Positions 9,297 through 18,066 of a DNA stretch of 64,000 bases are shown here, in pieces. The stretch comes from an uncultured Mollicutes bacterium (GTDB lineage Bacteria; Bacillota_I; Bacilli_A; Acholeplasmatales; Anaeroplasmataceae), in assembly GCA_947174785.1 (NCBI GenBank), contig CAMWKG010000001.1, positions 1-64,000 of the forward strand, in the 5' to 3' direction. The position numbers and the translations under genes are program-made. Numbering within the stretch: position 1 is the first letter of the stretch; every line of letters starts with the position of its first letter. The notes beneath the pieces were generated by a model, which made no database searches, was not told the origin of the DNA, and saw only the letters and a program-made list of their open reading frames with translations.

Positions 9297-11120
9297 ATGA
9301 AGGATTTAGAAGAAATGAAGAAGCGTCAGAAAATGATTCGTAATTTTTGTATAATTGCTCATATCGACCACGGAAAATCTACTTTAGCAGATAGAATCCT
9401 AGAAATTTGTGAATCTGTGGATCAAAGAACGATGCAAGATCAAATTCTAGACTCTATGGAATTAGAAAGAGAACGTGGAATTACAATAAAATTGAACTCT
9501 GTAAGTATGATTTATAAAGCCAATAATGGACTAGAGTATGAGTTTCATTTAATTGACACTCCAGGACATGTCGATTTTACCTATGAAGTTTCTAGAAGTC
9601 TTGCTGCATGTGAGGGGGCAATACTTGTTGTGGATGCCACACAAGGCGTAGAAGCACAAACCCTTGCAAATGTATATTTGGCTTTAGATAACAACTTAGA
9701 GATATTACCCTTAATCAATAAAATAGATTTACCCTCTGCAGACCCAGAACGTGCAAAGCAGGAAATAGAAGATGTTATAGGAATTCCAGCTTATGAGGCA
9801 GTTTTGGCATCTGCAAAGACAGGTGTGGGTGTAAGAGACATCCTAGAACAGGTTGTTTCCTATATCGCTCCTCCAAGTGGGGATATTTTGGCTCCTACAA
9901 AGGCTTTAATCTTTGATAGTGCTTTTGATGCTTATAGGGGAGTAGTTGTTCTTGTATGTGTTAAAGAAGGTATCATTCGAAAAGGAGATACCATAGAGTT
10001 TATGGCATCAAAGGCTAGGTATCAAGTAGTTGAAATTGGTGTACGTACACCTAAAGAAGTTCAAAGAGATTATTTGATGGCAGGTGATGTAGGATTTATT
10101 ACAGCTTCCATAAAGGATATTTCAGATGTAAATGTAGGTGACACTATCACCACAGTTGAAAATCCAGCCATAACCCCTCTAGCAGGCTATCGTAAGCTAA
10201 ATCCTATGGTATTCTGTGGGTTATATCCAATTGATTCTAAGCAATATAATGATTTAAGAGATGCTCTAGACAAGCTAAAGCTATCCGATGCTGCCTTAGT
10301 CTTTGAACCAGAAACCTCTCAGGCTTTAGGATTTGGCTTTAGAACGGGTTTTTTAGGCTTACTCCATATGGATATCATTAAAGAGCGCATCTCCCGTGAA
10401 TTTGGCATTGAGCTTATTGCTACAGCGCCTTCTGTTTCCTATCATGTGTATTTGACAGATGGTACGATGAAGGTTATAGATAATCCAAGTGGGCTACCTA
10501 GTATTCAGACAATAGATAGAATAGAAGAGCCATTTGTTAAGGCAACGATAATGTCTCCAACTGAATATGTTGGTGCTGTTATGGATTTATGCCAAAAGAA
10601 GCGTGGTATATTTATAGATATGCAGTACATAGAAGAAACTAGAGTAGTTCTTCACTACAATATTCCATTACTTGAAATTGTATTTGATTTCTTTGACAAG
10701 CTAAAAAGCTATACCAAGGGCTATGCCTCCTTTGATTATGAATTAGGAGACTATGAGGCATCAAAGCTTGTAAAAATGGATATTATGCTAAATGGAGATG
10801 TGGTAGATGCCCTATCTACCATAGTTCATAAGGATTTTGCCTATAACAGAGGAAAGATTATCGTAGATAAACTAAAGGAAATCATCCCAAGGCACTTATT
10901 TGAGATTCCTGTTCAGGCAGTGATTAATCACAAGGTTATTGCTAGAAGTGATATTAAAGCTTTAAGAAAAGATGTTTTAGCTAAGTGCTATGGTGGAGAT
11001 ATTTCTAGAAAGAAGAAACTTTTAGAAAAACAAAAAGAAGGAAAGAAAAAGATGAAGGCCATTGGTAGTGTCGATGTTCCACAGGATGCCTTCTTGGCTA
11101 TTCTTTCTACAGATGATTAA
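9297..11120 (+). CDS. lepA: Elongation factor 4 (LepA)
   Basis: 607 residues from the ATG at 9297, which has AGGAAG seven bases upstream; this matches the family length of about 600. An earlier in-frame TTG at 9240 would add an atypical extension. EF4 is a ribosome-associated GTPase that acts on stalled or initiating ribosomes. GTPase motifs are clear: AHIDHGKST (G1), RERGITI (G2), DTPGH (G3), NKID (G4) and SAK (G5). The EF-G-like domains and the LepA-specific C-terminal domain ([15 protein letters not shown], then [14 protein letters not shown]) are complete. Confidence 0.97.
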   Translation: MKDLEEMKKRQKMIRNFCIIAHIDHGKSTLADRILEICESVDQRTMQDQILDSMELERERGITIKLNSVSMIYKANNGLEYEFHLIDTPGHVDFTYEVSRSLAACEGAILVVDATQGVEAQTLANVYLALDNNLEILPLINKIDLPSADPERAKQEIEDVIGIPAYEAVLASAKTGVGVRDILEQVVSYIAPPSGDILAPTKALIFDSAFDAYRGVVVLVCVKEGIIRKGDTIEFMASKARYQVVEIGVRTPKEVQRDYLMAGDVGFITASIKDISDVNVGDTITTVENPAITPLAGYRKLNPMVFCGLYPIDSKQYNDLRDALDKLKLSDAALVFEPETSQALGFGFRTGFLGLLHMDIIKERISREFGIELIATAPSVSYHVYLTDGTMKVIDNPSGLPSIQTIDRIEEPFVKATIMSPTEYVGAVMDLCQKKRGIFIDMQYIEETRVVLHYNIPLLEIVFDFFDKLKSYTKGYASFDYELGDYEASKLVKMDIMLNGDVVDALSTIVHKDFAYNRGKIIVDKLKEIIPRHLFEIPVQAVINHKVIARSDIKALRKDVLAKCYGGDISRKKKLLEKQKEGKKKMKAIGSVDVPQDAFLAILSTDD

Positions 11121-11140
11121 TAAAAAAGGAGAAGAGGAAA

Positions 11141-11566
11141 ATGAAAAAAGAAAATTGTCCATATTGTAATTATGGAGAGCCACTTGCTAAATTTGGATAT
11201 TTGGCATTTGAAACTGAGGTATCTGAGGTCATTGTGTTTAAGGACCAAACCCACCCTGGAAGAATGATTGTAGCCTATAAAAAGGACCATGTTGCAGAAA
11301 TCCAGGACTTAAATGAAAAGGATAGAAATGCCTTTATGAAGGATGTGGCTGATGTAGCCAGAGCTATCCAAAAGGCTTATCATCCAGACCGTATTAACTA
11401 TGGAGCTTATGGCGATACCTTAGGACATCTACATTTCCATTTATGTCCAAAGTATGAAGGACAGGCAGAATGGGGTGGAACCTTTGTCATGAACACTGGA
11501 AATCTTGTTGATGAGAAGGCTTGCCAAGAGGTTGCTAAGAAAATCATAGAAAATTACGAGGCTTAA
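11141..11566 (+). CDS. HIT-family hydrolase with N-terminal CPYC
   Basis: 141 residues. The histidine-triad motif GHLHFHLCPK lies near residue 105, and an N-terminal CPYC could bind zinc. HIT proteins hydrolyse or transfer nucleotide phosphates (AMP-lysine or dinucleotide substrates). The substrate cannot be read from sequence. It follows lepA by 20 bases with its own ribosome site (AAAGGAG), probably on the same transcript. A second, different HIT protein lies at 41.4-41.8 kb. Confidence 0.9.
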   Translation: MKKENCPYCNYGEPLAKFGYLAFETEVSEVIVFKDQTHPGRMIVAYKKDHVAEIQDLNEKDRNAFMKDVADVARAIQKAYHPDRINYGAYGDTLGHLHFHLCPKYEGQAEWGGTFVMNTGNLVDEKACQEVAKKIIENYEA

Positions 11567-11613
11567 TTTTAAGCTTACAATACAAGAGTTAAAAAGTGTA
11601 AAATATAATGATT

Positions 11614-11709
11614 AAGAAATGAATTAAGAGGCGGATAAATCATTGTGCTTCCACACCTATAGGTGGATGCTTGGATCAGTTTGGCAAGCCATAATTCATT
11701 TCTTTTTTA
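11614..11709 (+). ncRNA. Candidate free-standing hairpin RNA (unassigned)
   Basis: A perfect 13-bp helix (11614-11626 with 11692-11704) encloses about 65 bases, including a CACC-TATA-GGTG hairpin at 11653-11664, and is followed directly by a T run. A TATAAT box at 11604-11609 places the transcription start near the helix, though its -35 is weak. No reading frame fits. The overall shape (a 90-base closed hairpin ending in Ts) recalls a small SRP RNA, but the conserved SRP GGAA-type apical motif is missing. I cannot assign it to a family. Confidence 0.5.
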
Positions 11710-11726
11710 TTTTTAGAAAGCCTTTA

Positions 11727-11748
11727 TAGCCATTAGAGGCTATTTTTT
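11727..11748 (+). terminator. Hairpin terminator
   Basis: TAGCC, a 6-base loop, GGCTA and six Ts. It is a second termination signal just after the candidate hairpin RNA. Confidence 0.6.
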
Positions 11749-11831
11749 CATCTAAATTTACTATAGTTTGATATCTGGATAATAATATTCTGTACAAAAA
11801 TAAAGAAAAGAAATAAAAAATATCATTGTTA

Positions 11832-11860
11832 TTGTTTTCTTATGAAAAATAGTGTATACT
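11832..11860 (+). promoter_or_regulatory. Promoter of the TPP riboswitch-thiT transcript
   Basis: TTGTTT, 17 bases, TATACT, placing transcription start near 11867, just before the aptamer. Confidence 0.7.
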
Positions 11861-11868
11861 TATGGTGT

Positions 11869-11985
11869 CATATTAAGGGGAGGCGATGAGCCTGAGAGGA
11901 TAAGGATCTACCCTTAACCTGATCTAGGTAATGCTAGCGTAGGGAATAATATGAGTTATATACATCTCATTTATATTCTTTTTTA
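11869..11985 (+). promoter_or_regulatory. TPP riboswitch (THI element) with possible terminator
   Basis: The conserved thi-box is complete: AGGGG, CTGAGAGGA (11892-11900), CCCTTAACCTGAT (11911-11923), then the GCTAGCGTAGGGAA end (11933-11946). CATATTA (11869-11875) and TAATATG (11947-11953) extend P1. Downstream, ATGAG (11951-11955) can pair with CTCAT (11966-11970) ahead of a CTTTTTT run, giving a weak expression-platform terminator that shares bases with P1. The switch binds thiamine pyrophosphate and normally lowers expression of the downstream thiamine gene, here the transporter thiT. Confidence 0.93.
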
Positions 11986-12029
11986 TGCTTGTCCTAGCGG
12001 ACATTTTTTTATTGAAAAAGGAGAAAGAA

Positions 12030-12710
12030 ATGAAAAAACAAAAATTTAGTACAAGAGTGCTTGCAGAAGTAGCTATCTTTGCTGCCTTAGCATTCGCACT
12101 CGACGCTCTTCAGGGTGGAATCTGGAGAGGAGTATTTGCAAGTGGAGGCTCAATTGGTCTTGCTATGGTACCTATTTTCTTGATTGGATACCGAAGAGGA
12201 TTATTACCAGGAATTCTGTGTGGTCTAATTGTCAGCCTAGTGCAAATGCTTGGTGGTATTTATGTAATTAATGCTACCACCTTTGAAAACGCGTTTTTAC
12301 GCGTTATGGGACCATTTTTACAGGTAATGCTGGATTATGTGCTGGCATATACTGTAGTTGGTCTAGCAGGCGCTTTTGCGCGTCCTTACGCTTCTTGTGA
12401 AAAAAGAAGCAAAAAAATCATATGGATGATTACTGGCTGTACAGCTGCAGGACTTTTAAAGTATGCCTGTCATGTTGTGGCTGGTGGGGTATTTTGGTTA
12501 AATCAAGGAGCTAGCTTTATGAATATAGCTGATACATCATGGCTTTATTCCTTCATTTATAATGGAGCTTATTCCATACCAAACATTATCCTTTGTACAG
12601 CTATAATGGTTGTATTGGTTCGTTTTTATCCGCAGTTTATAGAAGTAAGTGAAAAGAAAGCTATACAGGTAAAGGAGGTAGTAGAAGATGAAGCAATTAA
12701 AGAAGAATAG
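12030..12710 (+). CDS. thiT: Thiamine transporter ThiT (ECF S component)
   Basis: 226 residues from the ATG at 12030 (AAGGAG upstream). Six membrane segments are visible, and the N-terminal part has the ThiT pattern (RVLAEVAIFAALAFALD, then WRGVFASGGSIGLAMVPIF, then the Trp/Tyr-containing loop). ThiT captures thiamine outside the cell and works with the shared ECF energising module (EcfA, EcfA', EcfT), which is not in this window. Control by a TPP riboswitch supports the thiamine substrate. The last 23 bases overlap the next gene. Confidence 0.93.
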   Translation: MKKQKFSTRVLAEVAIFAALAFALDALQGGIWRGVFASGGSIGLAMVPIFLIGYRRGLLPGILCGLIVSLVQMLGGIYVINATTFENAFLRVMGPFLQVMLDYVLAYTVVGLAGAFARPYASCEKRSKKIIWMITGCTAAGLLKYACHVVAGGVFWLNQGASFMNIADTSWLYSFIYNGAYSIPNIILCTAIMVVLVRFYPQFIEVSEKKAIQVKEVVEDEAIKEE

Positions 12711-13116
12711 TGAACTCATTAAAAGAATCCTTATAATTCTTTTATCCTTAGTTTTAATGATATCATCCATTACCATATTTGCCTTAAGTTTAGAGACTTA
12801 TGAGGGTGGCTTTGATGCAGATATGGATTCCATTGTATTATTCTTCTGTGGAGTTGCCCTTCTAGTTTATGGAATTTATAGTGTATATGCACTTAAAAAA
12901 GGATGCTCTATGCAAACGATATATTATGGTTGCTTTGGAGCAATTTCAGTTCTTATGGGATTTTATCCTTTAGGAGTATTCTTTAAGGCTATGGCCAAGA
13001 ATAAGCCTTTCATAGAGAATCAAGAATATTTATATATAGGAATTTTAGGCATAATTATGATAGCCTATTTAATATTTAGCTACATCAGTGAGCATAAAGA
13101 AGATACTCAAGCGTAA
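12688..13116 (+). CDS. Four-helix membrane protein, unknown
   Basis: 142 residues with four hydrophobic helices (about 10-32, 48-66, 74-95, 110-132) and short loops. I do not recognise a family. It overlaps the end of thiT in another frame and has a very strong ribosome site (AAAGGAGG) inside thiT, so it is surely translated from the riboswitch transcript. Co-expression with thiT hints at a link to thiamine uptake, but that is inference only. Confidence 0.75.
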   Translation: MKQLKKNSELIKRILIILLSLVLMISSITIFALSLETYEGGFDADMDSIVLFFCGVALLVYGIYSVYALKKGCSMQTIYYGCFGAISVLMGFYPLGVFFKAMAKNKPFIENQEYLYIGILGIIMIAYLIFSYISEHKEDTQA

Positions 13117-13132
13117 GGCTTGAGTATTTTTT
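13104..13132 (+). terminator. thiT-operon terminator
   Basis: TACTCAAGC, a 5-base loop, GCTTGAGTA and a T run. The left arm overlaps the last codons of the preceding gene. Confidence 0.85.
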
Positions 13133-13135
13133 ATA

Positions 13136-13162
13136 ATAAAAAAGAAGAGGTTTACCCTCTTC
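13136..13162 (-). terminator. mscL terminator
   Basis: On the minus strand GAAGAGG, a 5-base loop and CCTCTTC are followed by a T run, just after the mscL stop. Confidence 0.8.
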
Positions 13163-13167
13163 ATTTT

Positions 13168-13794
13168 CTATTCAGCATCCTTTTTAGCTTTAGTTGTTTT
13201 AGCCTTGGTAGCAGTTTTCTTAGGTGCAGCTTCTTTAACTTTTAAGCTGTCACGAATTTCTTCAAGTAGAACAACTACAGGATCTTTAACTGGCTCAACC
13301 ACTTCCTCAACAACCTCTTCAACTACTTCAGTAGCAGTTTCTTCAGCAACAGCCTCAGCTTGAGCCTGCTCTTCAGCAGCTTTTTTAGCTCTTAAGCTTT
13401 CTTCAAATGCTTTACGCTTAGCACTTAAGGTAGAAAATACCTTTAAAATAATAAATAATGTTAAAGCAATAAAGAAGAAGTTTAAGATAGATTCAATGAA
13501 TGCACTCCAGTCAATATAGTTTAATACAGTATAAGCTTTACCATTTGGACCTAAAATAACTGCATCTGCAGCTGTGCTTGCATCTGCTAGCTTTGAATTA
13601 GGTAGGATAGTGTAAAGACCAGAAGACATACCAGGAATGTGCGAAAGACCCCAATTCACTACTGGCATTAAAATACTTTTATTTAATGTTGTAACGATTG
13701 TGTTGAAAGCACCACCAACAATAACGCCGACAGCCATATCAAGAACGTTACCACGTAAAATGAAAGCCTTGAATTCTTGAATTAACTTTTTCAT
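13168..13794 (-). CDS. mscL: Large-conductance mechanosensitive channel MscL
   Basis: 208 residues, compared with about 120-150 in most MscL proteins. The start at 13794 has GGAGGG upstream; a codon 12 bases earlier has none. MscL opens under membrane tension to release solutes. The N-terminal part FILRGNVLDMAVGVIVGGAF is the hallmark first transmembrane helix, and the second lies near residues 85-110. The extra length is cytoplasmic: an Ala/Glu-rich insert (about 125-165) before the usual LLEEIRDSLK helix and a Lys/Thr/Ala-rich tail after it. Confidence 0.93.
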   Translation of the reverse strand: MKKLIQEFKAFILRGNVLDMAVGVIVGGAFNTIVTTLNKSILMPVVNWGLSHIPGMSSGLYTILPNSKLADASTAADAVILGPNGKAYTVLNYIDWSAFIESILNFFFIALTLFIILKVFSTLSAKRKAFEESLRAKKAAEEQAQAEAVAEETATEVVEEVVEEVVEPVKDPVVVLLEEIRDSLKVKEAAPKKTATKAKTTKAKKDAE

Positions 13795-13926
13795 ATTTCC
13801 CTCCATTTTTATTTTCTAGTACAATTATAGACAAATTTAGCATAAAAGTAAAGGGATAAGAAATTTTTTGTTAGAAAAAAGAAGAAAAGTATGGAAGAAT
13901 ATGGTATAATTGAATTGGTGATTGCA

Positions 13927-14841
13927 ATGAAAAAAATTGATGTTCATACGCACTTAATTGGAAATATCTGTGGAATTGGGTCTGAAGGAGAGCTGACGCC
14001 AATTGGAGGTGGCAAAGCTATCTATGCCAGTGGAAAGGTTATCCAGCTGATTCCCGAAAAATATGGTGATAAGAGTCTTACTCCAGAGGTACTCCTATCT
14101 GTTTTAAAAGAAAATGATGTAGAATTTTCGGTATGTCTACAAGGAAATTATGCTGGTTTTCAAAATATATATACATATGAAGCATCTTTAAAATATCCAG
14201 ATAAACTGATTTCTGCAGGTACATATGATCCATTCTTTAGAAATAAACAGCTTATTGTAAAGCATTTATTTGATGATTTAGGAATTAAGGTCTTAAAAAT
14301 GGAAGTCTCTAATGGCTCAGGACTTATGGCAAATCACCCAACTGTTGATCTAAATGGGGATGTTATGAATGAGGTATATCAGATGGCTCAGGCTCATCAA
14401 CTTGTTTGTTTTATGGATATTGGGCGACCAGGAAACAATTGTTATCAGGTTGAGGCTTTAGCAGAGGCAATTAAGAAGTATCCAAAGATACCTTTTATTA
14501 TCTGTCATTTGACCGCCCCTCAGCATGAACAAATGCACATATTAGAAGAAAATCTAAAACTTTTGAATTTGAAAAATGTTTATTTTGATATTGCAAGTCT
14601 TCCAAATAACACGAAACAACCTTATCCATTCTATGAGGCACAGGACTATATTCGTAAGGCAATTGATATTATGGGTAAACAAAAAATTTTGTGGGGTAGT
14701 GATTTTCCTGCAGCGATGAACTATTGTAGCTATCAAGAGGCCTATCGGTATATTGAAGAGAGTACATTATTTACTGAGGAAGAAAAAGAGCATATTTTAT
14801 ACAGGAATGCCAAGGCGCTTTTTGGAGGATTGATCTCGTGA
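13927..14841 (+). CDS. Amidohydrolase-family TIM-barrel hydrolase
   Basis: 304 residues if it starts at 13927, where the protein begins MKKIDVHTHL as is typical of amidohydrolase-2 enzymes; an upstream ATG at 13891 would add 12 residues. Likely metal ligands are the HxH of DVHTHL, His of FIICHLT near residue 203, and Asp of WGSDFP near 262. Relatives are decarboxylases or hydrolases of small carboxylates. The substrate is not identifiable. It overlaps hemW by 4 bases, so the two are co-translated. Confidence 0.8.
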   Translation: MKKIDVHTHLIGNICGIGSEGELTPIGGGKAIYASGKVIQLIPEKYGDKSLTPEVLLSVLKENDVEFSVCLQGNYAGFQNIYTYEASLKYPDKLISAGTYDPFFRNKQLIVKHLFDDLGIKVLKMEVSNGSGLMANHPTVDLNGDVMNEVYQMAQAHQLVCFMDIGRPGNNCYQVEALAEAIKKYPKIPFIICHLTAPQHEQMHILEENLKLLNLKNVYFDIASLPNNTKQPYPFYEAQDYIRKAIDIMGKQKILWGSDFPAAMNYCSYQEAYRYIEESTLFTEEEKEHILYRNAKALFGGLIS

Positions 14842-15968
14842 ATGGGATTTATATTCATATTCCATTTTGTAATACAATCTGTTCCTACTGTGATTTTCCA
14901 AAGCAAATTGCTAAAGAAGAGGTTAAGGAAAGCTATTTAGATTACTTGCTTCAAGAATTATCTTCCTATGAAAAAAAGGATTGGTTTAAGGAAGTTTGGT
15001 CTAAAAGGATAGAAAGCGTCTATATTGGTGGGGGAACACCTAATAGTTTGGCTTTAGACCAGCTAGAGCGGCTATTCAAGGCTTTAGAGCCTTATTTAAG
15101 GAATTCCATAGAAAATACGATTGAGGTGAATCCAGAGCTATTAACAGCCTCTCAGGTTCTATTATTTAAAAAATATAATATCAATCGAGTAAGCATAGGT
15201 GTACAAAGCTTTGATCCTGCACTAATTCAGAGTATTAGAAGAAATCATACAGAAGAAATGGTATATGAGGCAGTAAAACTGCTTAAAAAGGAAGGAATAT
15301 CAAATATTAACATTGATATGATGTATGGTCTTCCAGGACAAACAATGAAAAAATTAAAAAAAGATATTAAGAAGGTTATAGGACTAAAGGTTCCTCATAT
15401 CTCCTATTATAGCTTGATTTTAGAAGAAAAAACGATTCTTTCTTATCAAATGAAACATACTCAAATTGTTTTCCCTGATGATGATTTAGTTGTTGATATG
15501 GCCAATTATTTGACCAAAAAACTGAAAATGAGGCAGTTTAAACATTATGAAATCAGTAATTACGCTAAAAAAGGCTATGAATCGATACATAATCTTGGGT
15601 ATTGGAATTGTGAGGAATATATCGGCATAGGTGCAAGTGCGTGTGGATATTATCATAACCATAGGATTCAAAATGATACTACACTGCATGGGTACTATGC
15701 TGGGAAGAAAATAAAGACATATATTTCTATAAAAGAACAGAAACAGGAATATATGATGTTAGGTTTAAGAAAGCTACAGGGAATCCATATAAAGGATTAT
15801 TATGAAAAGTTCAAATCATATCCAAAAGATGATTTTGACCTAGATTATTTATATAAAAATAAGTTAATTGAAGAAAAAAACGACTTCATTCGAATAAAAC
15901 AGGATAAAATATGGTTAGGTAATCTTGTGTTTGAAGCGTTTGTTGGAGGTGATGAGGTTGAAGGATAG
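14838..15968 (+). CDS. hemW: HemW-type radical SAM protein
   Basis: 376 residues, starting at a GTG that overlaps the previous stop, with GGAGGA eight bases upstream. The radical-SAM cluster motif is PFCNTICSYCDF near residue 10, followed by GGGTPNSL and the HemW C-terminal domain. HemW relatives bind haem and act as haem chaperones; they used to be annotated as oxygen-independent coproporphyrinogen oxidase. The B. subtilis-type HemW lacks a fourth Cys used by true HemN, and here too the motif is CxxxCxxC followed by Asp. The end overlaps xerD by 11 bases. Confidence 0.85.
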   Translation: MNGIYIHIPFCNTICSYCDFPKQIAKEEVKESYLDYLLQELSSYEKKDWFKEVWSKRIESVYIGGGTPNSLALDQLERLFKALEPYLRNSIENTIEVNPELLTASQVLLFKKYNINRVSIGVQSFDPALIQSIRRNHTEEMVYEAVKLLKKEGISNINIDMMYGLPGQTMKKLKKDIKKVIGLKVPHISYYSLILEEKTILSYQMKHTQIVFPDDDLVVDMANYLTKKLKMRQFKHYEISNYAKKGYESIHNLGYWNCEEYIGIGASACGYYHNHRIQNDTTLHGYYAGKKIKTYISIKEQKQEYMMLGLRKLQGIHIKDYYEKFKSYPKDDFDLDYLYKNKLIEEKNDFIRIKQDKIWLGNLVFEAFVGGDEVEG

Positions 15969-16887
15969 AGAGGTTAGCTTTTATGAGTTTTCGGATTTTA
16001 GATATCACTTGCAAACAGATAAGCGTCTAAGTTCTAATACAGTCTCTGCTTATATGACAGATTTAGAGCTATATGGAGAGTTTTTGGTAAAATATCAAAA
16101 TCTTAAGGATATTACAATGGTCACTGAGGAGCACATTAATAAATATATAGCCTCCTTAAAGCGTGCTGATATGTCCAAACAGACTATTTCAAGAAAGATT
16201 ATTGCAATAAAGGAATTTCATAAGTTTTTATATTCTGAAAAGATATCAGATGAAGATCCTGCGAAATTTATTGATTTACCGAAGCCATCTAAGCCTTTAC
16301 CAGTAGTTTTAAGCAAAGAGGAAATCAATCGGATGTTAGAATCTATTGAAACTGATACGCCGCTTGGTCTTAGAAATAAGGCTATGATTGAAACTCTATA
16401 TGCCTCAGGTCTTCGTATTAGCGAGCTAGTGGGCTTAAGCACTGCAGATATTCACTTAAGAGAAAAATATATAGTTGTAGTTGGAAAAGGAAATAAGGAG
16501 CGTATGGTTCCTTTAGGAGATATGGCAGTAATTGCCCTAAGAAATTATATTGAAAAGGGAAGACCCTTTCTTTCTAAAAAACCTGGCAATACGCTATTTT
16601 ATAATTATCAGGGGAATTCCATTTCAAGGCAATCCCTATATAAATACATTGTGAAACTTGCAAAGGATAATGGAATTGAAAAGGAGATTTCTCCTCATAC
16701 TATACGTCATAGCTTTGCAACTCATTTGTTAGAGGGAGGAACAGATTTACGAATTGTTCAAGAGCTTTTAGGACATGAGGATATCTCGACCACTCAAATT
16801 TATACACATATTGATCGATTGAGACTAAAGGAAATGTATGAGCATACACATCCTTTAGCTTTAAAAAATAAAAAAGAAGGAGAATAG
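15958..16887 (+). CDS. xerD: Tyrosine recombinase XerD
   Basis: 309 residues from a TTG at 15958, chosen because GGAGGTGAT lies eight bases upstream and fits the 16S rRNA tail perfectly; an ATG at 15952 is too close to it. The N-terminal SAM-like core-binding domain is followed by the catalytic domain with Arg (ASGLRISEL), Lys (GKGNKERMVP), HxxR (HTIRHSFATH), His (LLGHED) and Tyr (QIYTHID). Xer recombinases resolve chromosome dimers at dif. Placement just before deoB matches the B. subtilis xerD locus, which favours XerD over XerC. Confidence 0.9.
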   Translation: MKDREVSFYEFSDFRYHLQTDKRLSSNTVSAYMTDLELYGEFLVKYQNLKDITMVTEEHINKYIASLKRADMSKQTISRKIIAIKEFHKFLYSEKISDEDPAKFIDLPKPSKPLPVVLSKEEINRMLESIETDTPLGLRNKAMIETLYASGLRISELVGLSTADIHLREKYIVVVGKGNKERMVPLGDMAVIALRNYIEKGRPFLSKKPGNTLFYNYQGNSISRQSLYKYIVKLAKDNGIEKEISPHTIRHSFATHLLEGGTDLRIVQELLGHEDISTTQIYTHIDRLRLKEMYEHTHPLALKNKKEGE

Positions 16888-16890
16888 AAG

Positions 16891-18066
16891 ATGTTTAAAA
16901 GAGTATTTTTAGTTGTTATGGACTCTGTAGGGTGCGGAACTGCCCCTCTAAGCCACTTATATGGAGATGATGGTGCAAATACCATATCTCATATTGCAGA
17001 GGCTACAAATGGCATTGATTTGCCTATTTTAGAGTCCTTTGGTTATGGAAATTTAACAGATATAAAAGGAGTAAAACCAAATCCAAACCCAATTGCTTAT
17101 TATGGTAAGGCAGATGAGCTTTCTACAGGAAAGGATACAATGACTGGTCACTTTGAAATGGTCGGTATTCATACCACACAACCATTTAAAACATTTACAG
17201 ACACGGGCTTTCCTAAGGAACTCATTGATCTATTAGAAAGTAAAACAGGTCATAAAATCATTGGCAATAAGGCGGCAAGTGGTACAGAAATTTTAAAAGA
17301 ACTTGGAGAAGAACACATCAAGACAGGAGCAATGATTGTCTATACATCTGCAGATAGCGTACTTCAAATTGCTTGTCATGAAAAATATTTTGGACTTGAG
17401 GAGTTATATCGTTGTTGTAAAATTGCAAGAGAAATCTGTTTAGATGAGAAATATAAGGTAGGTCGTATTATTGCAAGACCATTCATCGGCGAAACAAAGG
17501 ATACCTTTAAGCGTACTCCAAATCGTCATGATTATGCTTTATCCCCAGCTCATGAGACCACATTAGATGCCTTAAAAGAGGCCAAATTTGACGTTATTTC
17601 CATTGGAAAGATTAATGATATATTTAATACATGTGGCATTACAGAGGCTTACAAGAGCGTTTCTAACCACAATGGAATGGAAATCTTAAATGAGGTTGCA
17701 AAAAAGGATTTTACAGGCTTATGCTTTGTGAATCTAGTAGACTTTGATGCTCTATACGGACATCGAAGAGATGCCATTGGATATAAGGAATGCCTAGAAG
17801 AATTTGATAGGGATTTGGCTAGCTTTTTACCTCTTATGAAGGAAGACGATTTACTAATGATTACTGCGGATCATGGTAATGATCCTACCTGGACAGGAAC
17901 CGATCATACAAGAGAATATGTACCAATTTTTGTATATGGAAAAACGCTAAAATCTGGCAACCTAGGAACCCGTAAGACCTTCGCTGATTTAGGGCAAACG
18001 ATTGCCACAAATTTCAATATAAAATCACAGCATATAGGTACTAGCTTTTTAAAGGATTTAAAGTGA
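16891..18066 (+). CDS. deoB: Phosphopentomutase
   Basis: 391 residues, full length. It interconverts ribose- or deoxyribose-1-phosphate and the 5-phosphate, feeding nucleoside sugars into central metabolism. Alkaline-phosphatase-fold metal motifs are visible: VMDSVGCG near residue 8, GKDTMTGH near 77, and TADHGNDPTWTGTDHTRE near 326-343. A ribosome site (AAGGAG) lies upstream. A pyrimidine-nucleoside phosphorylase at 55.8 kb would supply its substrate. Confidence 0.97.
   Translation: MFKRVFLVVMDSVGCGTAPLSHLYGDDGANTISHIAEATNGIDLPILESFGYGNLTDIKGVKPNPNPIAYYGKADELSTGKDTMTGHFEMVGIHTTQPFKTFTDTGFPKELIDLLESKTGHKIIGNKAASGTEILKELGEEHIKTGAMIVYTSADSVLQIACHEKYFGLEELYRCCKIAREICLDEKYKVGRIIARPFIGETKDTFKRTPNRHDYALSPAHETTLDALKEAKFDVISIGKINDIFNTCGITEAYKSVSNHNGMEILNEVAKKDFTGLCFVNLVDFDALYGHRRDAIGYKECLEEFDRDLASFLPLMKEDDLLMITADHGNDPTWTGTDHTREYVPIFVYGKTLKSGNLGTRKTFADLGQTIATNFNIKSQHIGTSFLKDLK

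Noticed and set aside
11614-11709. Small SRP RNA
   Set aside because: The shape is similar, but the conserved GGAA apical motif and the GCAGCC strand are absent.
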